Shown piece by piece: positions 55,806 through 63,891 of a stretch of DNA of 64,000 nt (position 1 is the stretch's first letter; each line of letters begins with the position of its first letter). The DNA is from Streptomyces sp. NRRL F-2580 (GTDB taxonomy: Bacteria; Actinomycetota; Actinomycetes; Streptomycetales; Streptomycetaceae): contig NZ_JOIR01000017.1 in NCBI RefSeq assembly GCF_000720115.1, positions 62,001 to 126,000 on the forward strand, read 5' to 3'. The position numbers and the translations under genes are program-made. The notes beneath the pieces were generated by a model. The model was not told the DNA's origin, did not search any database, and saw nothing but the letters and a program-made list of their open reading frames with translations.

Positions 55806-56384
55806 ATGTCCAGCAGCAGTCCGCAGCGCCGCCGTGGCGACACGCGTCAGCGCATCCAGGACGTCGCACTGGAGCTCTTCGTCGAGCAGGGGTACGAGAA
55901 GACGTCGCTGCGCGAGATCGCGGAGCGGCTGGAGGTCACGAAGGCGGCGCTGTACTACCACTTCAAGACCAAGGAAGACATCATCATCAGCCTCTTCGAG
56001 GACCTGACCCGGCCCATCGACGAGCTGATCACGTGGGCCGAGGAGCAGCCGCGCACCCTGGAGACCAAGCGCGAGGTGCTGCGGCGCTACAGCGAGGCGA
56101 TGGCGGCGGGCGCGGCGCTGTACCGGTTCATGCAGGAGAACCAGGCGACCACGCGCGAGCTGAGCATCGGCGAGACGGTGAAGGCACGGCTCTTCCGCCT
56201 GGTGGAGCTGCTGCGCACGCAGGACGGGCCGCTGACGGACCAGGTCCGCTGCGTCAGCGCGCTGTTCACGCTGCACGCCGGGATGATGTTCCTCCAGCAC
56301 GTGGAGGGCGACCCGGAGGAGACCCGCCTGGCGGCCCTGGAGGTCGCCACGGACCTCATCACCCAGGCCCACCACCAGGCGTAA
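55806..56384 (+). CDS. TetR family repressor of the MFS exporter
   Basis: A 192-residue TetR. The helix-turn-helix is in RIQDVALELFVEQGYEKTSL, then REIAERLEVTKAALYYHFKT and KEDIIISLFEDLTRP. The C-terminal ligand domain has AAGAALYRFMQENQATTREL and VSALFTLHAGMMFLQHVEGD. ATG 55806 follows GGGGAGAG. It probably represses itself and the divergent exporter through the twin inverted sites. Confidence 0.93.
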   Translation: MSSSSPQRRRGDTRQRIQDVALELFVEQGYEKTSLREIAERLEVTKAALYYHFKTKEDIIISLFEDLTRPIDELITWAEEQPRTLETKREVLRRYSEAMAAGAALYRFMQENQATTRELSIGETVKARLFRLVELLRTQDGPLTDQVRCVSALFTLHAGMMFLQHVEGDPEETRLAALEVATDLITQAHHQA

Positions 56385-56508
56385 CGACCAACCCGGTGGC
56401 AGCGCGGTTCGCATTCCGCGCTGCGCGGCGAGCACCTGGGCAGGGCCGAGGCGGCGGTTGAGTACGGCTACTCATGCGCTCCCCCGACGTCCGGCGGAAG
56501 CTGTCGCC

Positions 56509-57276
56509 ATGACGCAGCGACCCCACGACCCCACCGCCGGCTCCACCGTCGGCCCCGACCCCGCGTCCGCCTCCACACGGCGCCGGAAGATCGTCGCGGC
56601 GTCGGCTGCCGGGCTGGCCCTGGCCGTCGTGGTGGGCGCCGCGGTGGGATTCGCCCGGTGGTTCACCCCGATCTGGGACGGAACCCCGTATCCGGTCGCC
56701 GATCCCGCCGCGACGGCGCGGGAGCTGGAGGACCACACGCAGTCCGCCTACGCCGCACTCGGCCTGCCGCGCGCCGAACTGGCCGACTGGCCGGGCGCCG
56801 GCCTGGTGGCCGAGGGCGACGACTGCCATCTCCGGGGCATGCGCCACTGGTCCGGGCGCGCAATCGCCTACCCGCCGCAAGCCCCCGGCGTCGTCGCGGT
56901 GAGCGACACGTGGGGACTGGGGGGCGTCCCACGCGCCGAGGCGGGGCCCGCGCTCGAGCGGGCACGGAAGGCCCTGACCCGGCAGGGCTGGAAGGTCACC
57001 GCCTACGAGACCGCCCCCCGACTCGCTCAGGCCGAGTTGCGCCTCGAACTGCCCGGCACCGGACGGACCCTCTCGCTCACGACGTACCCGGGCGACCGCC
57101 TCGAGGTCGCCGCGCACGCCGACTGCGCCCGCTACCCGGCGGGCACCCCGCTGACCGGCCGCGGGGATCCGCGCCTGCCGGCTCCGGCGGCACCCTCCCC
57201 GCTGCGCGGAGAGTCACCCGCGCAGGATCAACTGCCCGCCGGCGCAGGCGTGGTGGCGGACCAGAACTCGTCCTGA
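56509..57276 (+). CDS. Membrane-anchored protein of the hydrolase module
   Basis: A 255-residue protein with one N-terminal membrane helix (IVAASAAGLALAVVVGAAVG) and an extracytoplasmic domain: RELEDHTQSAYAALGLPRAE, then GDDCHLRGMRHWSGRAIAYP and TLSLTTYPGDRLEVAAHADC. Three cysteines are present. It converges on the lipoprotein gene at 57228 and overlaps it by 49 bases. A deleted second copy lies at 58310-58551. The family is not recognised; co-duplication with the lipoprotein and hydrolase suggests a shared function. Confidence 0.7.
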   Translation: MTQRPHDPTAGSTVGPDPASASTRRRKIVAASAAGLALAVVVGAAVGFARWFTPIWDGTPYPVADPAATARELEDHTQSAYAALGLPRAELADWPGAGLVAEGDDCHLRGMRHWSGRAIAYPPQAPGVVAVSDTWGLGGVPRAEAGPALERARKALTRQGWKVTAYETAPRLAQAELRLELPGTGRTLSLTTYPGDRLEVAAHADCARYPAGTPLTGRGDPRLPAPAAPSPLRGESPAQDQLPAGAGVVADQNSS

Positions 57277-57830
57277 ACGTCCGGACGCTGCGGAAACTCC
57301 CCGCTCCGGTCCGGGGTGTTGGGCTTGGAGGCGGGCTGCTGAATGCCGGTGTCCTCCAGGCACGGCGTGGACGCCCCGAGGAAGAACTGGCCCTCGCCGG
57401 CGACCTTGACCTCCAGGCTGTAGCCGTCGGGAGTACTGGCGTAGATGCCGGGGAACGTCGGACTCTTGCGCACGCTGGTGATCTTGTAGCCGCGCTCCCT
57501 CCAGGCCCGCTCGATGACGCCCAACAGGGCACCCCGGCGCTGTTCGGAAACGATGGTCAGGACGGCGATCGACCGGTCGGCGGCCGCCATGCCCGTCGCA
57601 TTGCCCAGGGCGTTCGTGCAACCGGCGTCCGAGGACGGACCGTGGTTCCACTTCAGTTCCGGCTGCACGGCGGCCAGGGTCTCCTGAAGGATGGCGTCGG
57701 CGCGCTCGGCGCCCTGCTGCAGCTGCACGGTGTCGTTCCTCTTGTCTGATCCGTCGTCGGCACCCGGGCCGCAGCCGGCAACGAGAGCTGCCAGTGCGAG
57801 GAGTGCGCCTGCGGTGCGGGGCGGCTTCAT
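57228..57830 (-). CDS. Lipoprotein of the hydrolase module, copy 1
   Basis: A 200-residue lipoprotein with lipobox LALAALVAGCGPGADDGSDK. The mature domain has ETLAAVQPELKWNHGPSSDA, then GCTNALGNATGMAAADRSIA, RRGALLGVIERAWRERGYKI and GQFFLGASTPCLEDTGIQQP, with two conserved cysteines. Its start overlaps the stop of the truncated hydrolase (ATGA). It is clearly paralogous to 58503-59135. It sits on the outer face of the membrane and could be a partner or immunity protein of the hydrolase. Confidence 0.78.
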   Translation of the reverse strand: MKPPRTAGALLALAALVAGCGPGADDGSDKRNDTVQLQQGAERADAILQETLAAVQPELKWNHGPSSDAGCTNALGNATGMAAADRSIAVLTIVSEQRRGALLGVIERAWRERGYKITSVRKSPTFPGIYASTPDGYSLEVKVAGEGQFFLGASTPCLEDTGIQQPASKPNTPDRSGEFPQRPDVQDEFWSATTPAPAGS

Positions 57831-58309
57831 CGGGGTTCCTCGGTGCTGATGTCCTGGGCATGCCCCGCGACGATCAGCGCGATGTTGGTCGCGGACTCTC
57901 TGTCCTTCGTGGGGTTGAAGTAGTTCGAGTGGGCGTCCATGGGGCCGTCGCCCCCGACGATGGGCCTGGGCCCGTCGTCCACCTTGAACCGATTGGCACC
58001 GAAGTCCCTGTGGGACGGATCCGTACCGAAGTAGTTCTGGCTGTCATCGGTGACGGCATCGGCCACGAGGAAACCGTGGGCGCCGCCGACAATGCCTCCG
58101 ATGAGCGCTCCGCCCACGGTACCGACCGGCCCGAGGACCGATCCTGCCACGCCGCCGGAGACGGCACCCGCTCCGCCACCCACCAGCATCGCCCCGGACT
58201 CCACCTTGTTCGGGGCCTGGGACACGGGGTCGTTGTCAGCAGGGCCGACGAACACGTGGTCCTTGGGCACCCCCAGCTGTTCGGCGCGCTGGGCACCGGT
58301 GCCGGGGCC
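57827..58309 (-). pseudogene. C-terminal fragment of a second alpha/beta hydrolase
   Basis: The minus strand from about 58307 matches the last 150 residues of the intact hydrolase at 59132-61027: PGTGAQRAEQLGVPKDHVFV, then VESGAMLVGGGAGAVSGGVA and TDDSQNYFGTDPSHRDFGAN, ending with the same MDAHSNYFNP. The serine nucleophile and everything before it are missing, and no start of its own is evident. The upstream part was lost together with the 5' part of the adjoining membrane-protein copy. Confidence 0.85.
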
Positions 58310-58551
58310 ACACGCAGTCCGCCTACGCCGCACTCGGCCTGCCGCGCGCCGAACTGGCCGACAGGCCCGGCGCCGGCCCGGTGGCCGACGGCGACGACTG
58401 CGCCCGCTACCTGGCAGGCACCCCGCTGACCGCCCGCGGGGATCGTCGCCTGCCGGCTCCGGCGGCACTCTCCCCGTTGCGCGGAGAGTCGCCCGCGCAG
58501 GATCAACTGCCCGCCGGCGCCGGCGTGGTGGCGGACCAGAACTCGTCCTGA
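58310..58551 (+). pseudogene. Fragment of a second copy of the membrane protein gene
   Basis: This stretch matches 56509-57276 in two blocks: HTQSAYAALGLPRAELAD, then CARYLAGTPLTARGDRRLPA and ending QLPAGAGVVADQNSS. The 5' end and an internal 290 bases are absent. The internal deletion ends lie at a shared CGACTGC, suggesting short-homology recombination. The remaining frame is open but has no start. Confidence 0.85.
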
Positions 58552-59135
58552 ACGTCCGGACGCTGCGGAAACTCCCCACTCCGGTCCGGGGTGTTGGGCT
58601 TGCCGGTGGGTTGCCCGACGGAGGAATCGGTCAGGCAAGGGGTGCCGGCTTCCAGGAAGAACTGCCCCTTGCCGCCGACCTTCACGTTGAGGACGTAGCC
58701 CTCCGGGGTCTCGGCGTAGACGGCAGGTGCCTCCGCGCTGTTCCGGACGCTTGTGATCTTGTAGCCGCGGCTCTTCCAGTCACGTTCGATCACTCCCAGG
58801 AGCGCGCCGCGGCGCTGCTCGGAGACGATGGTCATGATGGTGATGATCCGCTTGACCGACCCTGTACCCGTGGCTGCGCCGGCCACGCCCTTGGTGCAGC
58901 CGGCGTCACTGCTTGGGCCGTGGTTCCACTTCAGTTCGGGCTGCACAGCGGCGAGCGTGTCCTGAAGGATGGTATCGGCGCGCTCGGCGCCCTCTTGCAT
59001 GTTCATGGTGCTCTTCCTGTCCGCCTGTCCGCCACTGCTCAGCCCGCAGCCGCCGGCGAGGGCGGCGAGCGCCAACAGACAGGCTGCCGAGCGTTGGGCT
59101 CGCGTGATGTGGGGGTGTCGCCGGCCGGGTCTCAT
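58503..59135 (-). CDS. Lipoprotein of the hydrolase module, copy 2
   Basis: A 210-residue lipoprotein with lipobox ACLLALAALAGGCGLSSGGQ. Much of it parallels copy 1 (LAAVQPELKWNHGPSSDAGC, IVSEQRRGALLGVIERDWKS, GQFFLEAGTPCLTDSSVGQP and an identical end DEFWSATTPAPAGS), but the middle has diverged. Its ATG overlaps the stop of the intact hydrolase gene by four bases, so the two are translated together. That coupling is typical of effector and partner pairs. Confidence 0.8.
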   Translation of the reverse strand: MRPGRRHPHITRAQRSAACLLALAALAGGCGLSSGGQADRKSTMNMQEGAERADTILQDTLAAVQPELKWNHGPSSDAGCTKGVAGAATGTGSVKRIITIMTIVSEQRRGALLGVIERDWKSRGYKITSVRNSAEAPAVYAETPEGYVLNVKVGGKGQFFLEAGTPCLTDSSVGQPTGKPNTPDRSGEFPQRPDVQDEFWSATTPAPAGS

Positions 59136-61027
59136 CGATGTTCCTCGATCACGATTGCGTCGGACTTGCCTGAGACGATCAGCGCGATGTTGTCAGCGGA
59201 CACACGGTCTCTGTTCGGGTTGAAGTAATTGGAATGCGCGTCCATGGGGCCGCTGCCTTCGATGACGGGGAGGGGCCCATCATCGACCAGGAAGCGCTTG
59301 GCGCCGAATTCCTTGCGTGCCGGATCGGTGCCGAAGTAGTTCTGGCTGTCATCGGTGACGGCATCGCCCACGAGGAAACCGTGGACACCGCCGAAGGCGC
59401 CTCCGATGAGCGCTCCACCCGCCGCACCGACCGGCCCGAGGACCGACCCCGCCGCCCCACCGGCAAGGGCACCCGCTCCGGCACCCACCAACATCGCCCC
59501 GGACTCCACCTTGTTCGGGGCCATGGACACGGGGTCGTGGTCGGAAGCCCCCACGAACACGTGCTCCTTGCCCACACCCAGTTGGTCGGCACACTGGGCA
59601 CCTGTGCCGGGGCTGCCCAACAGCACGATGTCGTCGACGCCCGGGATCCCACCGCTCTGCAGCGCCGCCTGCCCCAAGGTCAGCGATCCGTACGAGTGGC
59701 CGATGGCCGTGACGTGAGGGTCGGGATTCTGGTTGGTGGCGCTGATCCCCGCCATGAACTGGTTGTACGCGGGCGCGCCCTTCTCGGCGTGCTCCTTGAA
59801 CATCACGTCCGCATTGTCGATGACTTCCGCGGCCGGAAGCTGCGGCGCGTCGTAGCCGAGCCAGACGATCGATGCGGAGCTTTCATCGTGTATCCGGGCT
59901 CCCATGGCCGTGTCGCGGGCGCGCTTGAGGTCGTTCCGGGCGAACTCCGCGTCCAGTGCCGTGCCCAGCCCGGGCACGTACGCGGAGACGTTGCGCGACG
60001 TGTCAGGATTGCCGAAGGCCACGATGGCCCGGCCGCCGCCCTGGTCGCCGATGCCCAGCAGGTACATCGGCGGGTCCTTGGGCGCCGGGTTCCGCAGCTG
60101 GTCGTCGATCGAGCGCATGCCCGCCAGCTGGGTCTGGGACTTCTCGTCGCTCTGCTCCGACAGCTTGCCGATCAGCAGCTGCAGGTTGTCCCGGTTCGCC
60201 TCGTCCCGGACCTCGGACGGGACGCCGTCCAGGTTGCCGATCACATCGGGATAGGTGGCCAGGAGCTCGGCCCGCTGGTCGTCGCTCAGGCCCTGCCACC
60301 AGCTGTGCCGGTCCGCCGGGGAGCTGGCCTCCGGGATGGTGTCGCGCAGGTAGTCCCCCGCCTCCTTCCGGACGACCGCCGCGTCGCCCGCCGCGTCGGC
60401 CCAGGTGGCCTCCGTGACGTCGAGCCCTTCCGGGGCCTTGAGGCGATTGAGCGCCCGGGTGAAGCGGGAGTCCACGTCCTGGGCTGCCTTCAGCGCGTCC
60501 AGGATGCGGGTGGCGATCTCCTGGGCGAGGCCGTGGTTGGGGTTCGCGTTGGTGGGGAACGGCGCCTTGCCCAGCGGGTGGGTGGGCGCGCCCTGGAGGT
60601 ACAGCGGCTTGTCGACGCCCCGTACGGAGCCGCCTGGCGCGGGTTCCTTGGTCAGGAAGCCCTCGCCCCCGGGCGGGTACTGGACCGATCCGTCCGGATG
60701 CACGGTGAAGCCGCGGGCCGACGCGTCCTCCAGCGCCGCCTTGAGGCGCACCTGCTCCTCGGCGAGTTCGTGGGCCAGAGAGTTCAGCGTGGTGCGGACG
60801 AGGCCGCATTCGGTGTGGATGAAGTCGCAGTTCCGGTCGACCCGCTTCAGCCGGTCGCGCGCCGCCGTCGCCGACACGCCCTTCTGGTCTTCCAGCGACT
60901 TGATCATCCCTACGCTGATCCGGTCGCGCCCCGCGTCCGCCCGGGTGCTGACATCGGCCCACGCCGCTGCCGCCTCGGTGAACTCCTGGGTCTTCACATC
61001 ACGCAACTGCTGCCAGGTCAAGGTCAC
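59132..61027 (-). CDS. Alpha/beta hydrolase (DUF1023-like) with glycine-zipper insert
   Basis: A 631-residue protein. The N-terminal 150 residues are helical and WXG100-like (LRDVKTQEFTEAAAAWADVS, then CDFIHTECGLVRTTLNSLAH). The hydrolase domain follows: NVSAYVPGLGTALDAEFARN, VTAIGHSYGSLTLGQAALQS with the nucleophilic serine near residue 420, a DHDPVS acid and a final MDAHSNYFNP histidine. Residues about 507-554 are a glycine-zipper membrane-like segment (GAGAGALAGGAAGSVLGPVG) inserted before the histidine. GTG 61027 overlaps the upstream gene's stop. The architecture suggests a type VII-exported hydrolase; its target is unknown. Confidence 0.85.
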   Translation of the reverse strand: MTLTWQQLRDVKTQEFTEAAAAWADVSTRADAGRDRISVGMIKSLEDQKGVSATAARDRLKRVDRNCDFIHTECGLVRTTLNSLAHELAEEQVRLKAALEDASARGFTVHPDGSVQYPPGGEGFLTKEPAPGGSVRGVDKPLYLQGAPTHPLGKAPFPTNANPNHGLAQEIATRILDALKAAQDVDSRFTRALNRLKAPEGLDVTEATWADAAGDAAVVRKEAGDYLRDTIPEASSPADRHSWWQGLSDDQRAELLATYPDVIGNLDGVPSEVRDEANRDNLQLLIGKLSEQSDEKSQTQLAGMRSIDDQLRNPAPKDPPMYLLGIGDQGGGRAIVAFGNPDTSRNVSAYVPGLGTALDAEFARNDLKRARDTAMGARIHDESSASIVWLGYDAPQLPAAEVIDNADVMFKEHAEKGAPAYNQFMAGISATNQNPDPHVTAIGHSYGSLTLGQAALQSGGIPGVDDIVLLGSPGTGAQCADQLGVGKEHVFVGASDHDPVSMAPNKVESGAMLVGAGAGALAGGAAGSVLGPVGAAGGALIGGAFGGVHGFLVGDAVTDDSQNYFGTDPARKEFGAKRFLVDDGPLPVIEGSGPMDAHSNYFNPNRDRVSADNIALIVSGKSDAIVIEEHR

Positions 61028-61482
61028 TTCGACGCACCCTGGTGCGTGACGAGGTGCGAGAACCTGAGCTTGTTGTTCTCGTCGATCTCGCCGATCTCCC
61101 GCGCGACGTTCAGCAGGGCGGACTGCACCGACCCGCACTCGTCACGCACGGCGGCCACCCGCCTCTCCCAGGAAGCACGGACCGCGGCCAGCGCGGCGGT
61201 GGCGGAGAGTCCCGCCGTACCGGCCTCGACGCCTTCGTGAGCGGCCGCCATCTTGCCCAGGCCCTCCGCGGTGGTGACGCGCAACTCACCGGCCGCGACA
61301 GAGGCCTTGGACCAGGGCCCGCCGGAGTGGGCCAGATCCTCGCCGCCGCCACCGTTGCCACCGCCACCGTTGCCGCCGCCACCGTTGCCACCGCCCGGGG
61401 CGTCCGCCGACGCGAGCCGCATCGCCGCCGGTTCGCCGAACAACTGCTGCCAGCGCGCCGGCAGATCCGTCTGTGTACTCAT
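61024..61482 (-). CDS. Helical WXG100-like partner of the hydrolase
   Basis: A 152-residue protein. A short N-terminal segment (LPARWQQLFGEPAAMRLASA) leads into a Gly/Asn repeat linker, then a helical hairpin (GPWSKASVAAGELRVTTAEG, LAAVRASWERRVAAVRDECG, NVAREIGEIDENNKLRFSHL) like ESX substrates and their partners. The stop overlaps the hydrolase start (GTGA). ATG 61482 is chosen over an upstream extension that is arginine-rich. It may bind the helical N-terminus of the hydrolase for export. Confidence 0.72.
   Translation of the reverse strand: MSTQTDLPARWQQLFGEPAAMRLASADAPGGGNGGGGNGGGGNGGGGEDLAHSGGPWSKASVAAGELRVTTAEGLGKMAAAHEGVEAGTAGLSATAALAAVRASWERRVAAVRDECGSVQSALLNVAREIGEIDENNKLRFSHLVTHQGASK
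61348..61392. repeat. Three 15-bp units coding a Gly-Gly-Asn linker
   Basis: Units of the type GCCACCGTTGCCACC repeat three times and encode a GGGGN-type flexible linker in the helical protein gene (minus strand). Confidence 0.9.
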
Positions 61483-61699
61483 GTGCTGTGCCGCTCCCCC
61501 TGGGCGCTCCCCGCGCCTACGCCTCGTACGAAACCAATACCGGGCTCTCGAACGCAAGCTCAGAGGGCGGCGACACGGGGATTGACCTGCGATGACGTAG
61601 CAGCCAGGGCTGGGGCCGGCAAGGGGCGGGCGTACTCAGGTCCGCCCCCGGCGCCTGAGCCGGAGCACTCACCGGGCCCGGGCGCCGGGGGTGGCCGGG

Positions 61700-62110
61700 T
61701 CAGAGCAGGCGGCGGTCCTCGGTCGTGATCGGGACGTCGTTGATGCTGGCCTCGCGGCGGCTCATCAGGCCGTCGGGGGCGAACTCCCACTGCTCGTTGC
61801 CGTGGCTGCGCCACCACTGGCCGGTGGCGTCGTGCCACTCGTACTCGAAGCGGACCGAGATGCGGTTGCCGGTGAAGGCCCACAGCTCCTTGCGCAGGCG
61901 GTAGTCGAGCTCGCGCTCCCACTTGTCGGCGAGGAACGAGCGGATCTCGGTGCGGCCGACGAGGAACCGGTCGCGGTTGCGCCAGACCGAGTCCTCCGTG
62001 TACGCGAGGGCGACGCGCTCGGGGTCGCGGCTGTTCCAGGCGTCCTCGGCGGCCTGGACCTTGGCCCGGGCGGACTCTTCGGTGAAGGGAGGCAGGGGCG
62101 GACGCGTCAT
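61700..62110 (-). CDS. DUF1348 / NTF2-like protein
   Basis: A 136-residue NTF2-like protein: [20 protein letters not shown], then [40 protein letters not shown] and [20 protein letters not shown], ending in [17 protein letters not shown]. This is the DUF1348 signature. The function is not known. It is divergent from a TetR gene with two perfect operators in between. Confidence 0.9.
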   Translation of the reverse strand: MTRPPLPPFTEESARAKVQAAEDAWNSRDPERVALAYTEDSVWRNRDRFLVGRTEIRSFLADKWERELDYRLRKELWAFTGNRISVRFEYEWHDATGQWWRSHGNEQWEFAPDGLMSRREASINDVPITTEDRRLL

Positions 62111-62136
62111 GGCGGATCCTCTGGGGTGGAATGAGG

Positions 62137-62176
62137 GAGAACGATCGTTCTCCACTCTACGAGAACGATCGTTCTC
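62137..62176. promoter_or_regulatory. Two perfect GAGAACGATCGTTCTC operators
   Basis: The 16-bp palindrome GAGAACGATCGTTCTC occurs twice (62137-62152 and 62161-62176), 24 bases centre to centre, so both can be bound on nearby faces of the helix. It lies between the divergent DUF1348 and TetR genes and should control both. Confidence 0.9.
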
Positions 62177-62207
62177 ACCACAAGGGGAGACGGGCTACCC
62201 TGCCCTC

Positions 62208-62735
62208 ATGGACGACGAAGAGGCACGGACCCGGCTGCTCGACGCGGCGGAGGAGCTGTTCTACCGGCACGGCATCCAGGCCGTCGGCATGGACCGCGTC
62301 CGCACCGCCTCCGGGGTCCCCCTCAAGCGCCTGTATCGGCTCTTCCCGGCGAAGGACTCCTTGGTCACGGCCTATCTGGAACGCCGCGACCAGCGCTGGC
62401 TGGACTCCCTGCGCACGGCGGCGCTCGCACCGGCGGAGCCTCGGGCGCGGGTGCTGGCGGTGTTCGACTGGCTGGCGGACTGGTTCACCGAGCCCGACTT
62501 CCGGGGCTGCGCGTTCCTCAACGCGTACGGGGAGCTGGGCGCGGCGGCGCCGGAGATCGTGCGGGTCCACAAGGCGGAACTCCGCGCCCTGCTGGCCGAT
62601 CTAGCCGCCGACCCGGCCCTCGCCGACCAGCTCCTGATCCTGACGGAGGGGGCGACGGCGGTGGCCGCACTGAGCCCGGGCCCGGAGCCGGCTCACCGGG
62701 CCCGGGAGATCGCGGAACTCCTCCTGACCGTGTGA
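62208..62735 (+). CDS. TetR family regulator
   Basis: A 175-residue TetR. The DNA-binding domain is TRLLDAAEELFYRHGIQAVG, then MDRVRTASGVPLKRLYRLFP and AKDSLVTAYLERRDQRWLDS. The ligand domain includes EPDFRGCAFLNAYGELGAAA, a cysteine-containing loop seen in a TetR subgroup that controls stress and redox genes. ATG 62208 follows AAGGGGAG. It probably represses the divergent DUF1348 gene and itself. Confidence 0.92.
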   Translation: MDDEEARTRLLDAAEELFYRHGIQAVGMDRVRTASGVPLKRLYRLFPAKDSLVTAYLERRDQRWLDSLRTAALAPAEPRARVLAVFDWLADWFTEPDFRGCAFLNAYGELGAAAPEIVRVHKAELRALLADLAADPALADQLLILTEGATAVAALSPGPEPAHRAREIAELLLTV

Positions 62736-62829
62736 CTCAGGTCATATCCACTTGGTTCGCGAGGCTGTCACATCCGGGCCGCGTTTTCCGTCAAAGCTGT
62801 GTAACGGTCGACACGGCAAGGAGAGAACG

Positions 62830-63303
62830 ATGGAAGCGCGTCTCAACTTCTTCGGCAACGCGGTCGCGACCAAGTTTGCCCGGTACATCAACTCCGCGGG
62901 CAAGGTCATCTCGGACTCGACCCTGCCGCACGCCACGCAGGAGCTGGTGAAGCTCCGGGCCAGCCAGATCAACGGCTGTGGATTCTGCACCGACATGCAC
63001 TTCAAGGACGCCTCGCACGCCGGGGAGGACCCGATCCGACTCAACCTGGTCGCGGCCTGGCGTGAGGCGAAGGTGTTCAGCGACGCCGAGCGGGCGGCCC
63101 TGGAGCTGACCGAGCAGGGCACACGCATCGCCGACGCGGCCGGCGGCGTCACGGACGAGGCCTGGGCTGACGCGGCGAAGTACTACGACGAGGACCAGCT
63201 GGCCGCGCTGGTCTCGCTCATCGCGCTGATCAACACGTACAACCGCATGAACGTGATCGTCCAGCAGCCGGCGGGCGACTACCAGCCTGGCCAGTTCGAC
63301 TGA
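62830..63303 (+). CDS. Carboxymuconolactone decarboxylase family protein (AhpD-like)
   Basis: A 157-residue AhpD-fold protein. The redox motif ASQINGCGFCTDMHFKDASH has CxxC plus the proton-relay histidine. VKLRASQ before it and LVSLIALINTYNRMNVIVQQ after it are family-typical. It is likely a peroxidase or disulfide partner. ATG 62830 follows AAGGAGAGA. It is about 100 bases after the TetR gene, so co-regulation is possible. Confidence 0.92.
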   Translation: MEARLNFFGNAVATKFARYINSAGKVISDSTLPHATQELVKLRASQINGCGFCTDMHFKDASHAGEDPIRLNLVAAWREAKVFSDAERAALELTEQGTRIADAAGGVTDEAWADAAKYYDEDQLAALVSLIALINTYNRMNVIVQQPAGDYQPGQFD

Positions 63304-63489
63304 TCGCGCGCCGGGCCGGGCGCCCCGCGCGCCGCGGCCCCCGCGCCGGAACGGCCCCGACGGTGGGCCGCGCCGGGCGGGGGCCGCGCCGGCCCGGCTC
63401 CGCACGCACCGACCTGGGTACGTGTACTCACGACAGGCCCCCGGATCCTCCCGACCATGGGTGCAGCCCACACGTCCCGGGGAGAACCG

Positions 63490-63840
63490 ATGACCGCTCG
63501 CACGCTCGTCCGCCTGACCTTCGCCAACCCCGCCTCGGCGATCTACCTCGGGCTCGTCGGCGTCGCGGTCGCGATCGCGACGGCAGTGACCCTGTTCGCC
63601 CCGGGCCCCGGGTTCATATGGGTGCTGCCGGCCCTGTTCGCGTTCCCGTTGTTCTTCTTCGTGGCGCTGGTCGAGGGAGCGTTCCGCGGGGAAGGACAGC
63701 CCGAGACCTGGCTCTTCCTCACCGAGCTCGCGCTGTGCGTACTGGCCCAGTCGCTCCTGCTCGGAACGATCGCGGAAGCCGCCCGCGGCCGCCTCCGGCG
63801 CGGCGCTCCGACCAGGCATACCGCGGGGGCGGACGAGTGA
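63490..63840 (+). CDS. Small SCO4225-like membrane protein
   Basis: A 116-residue membrane protein with three helices (SAIYLGLVGVAVAIATAVTL, then WVLPALFAFPLFFFVALVEG and LTELALCVLAQSLLLGTIAE) and a basic tail. It resembles the small SCO4225-type proteins I recall from Streptomyces. ATG 63490 follows GGGGAGA. Function unknown. Confidence 0.7.
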   Translation: MTARTLVRLTFANPASAIYLGLVGVAVAIATAVTLFAPGPGFIWVLPALFAFPLFFFVALVEGAFRGEGQPETWLFLTELALCVLAQSLLLGTIAEAARGRLRRGAPTRHTAGADE

Positions 63841-63891
63841 CGTTCGACAGGGAATGGGCGGACGGAGGGACGCCGGGATGCCGCCCGCCCC

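Noticed and set aside
59234..61240. 668-codon plus-strand open frame opposite the hydrolase
   Set aside because: It mirrors the hydrolase gene and shows no domain or start signal.
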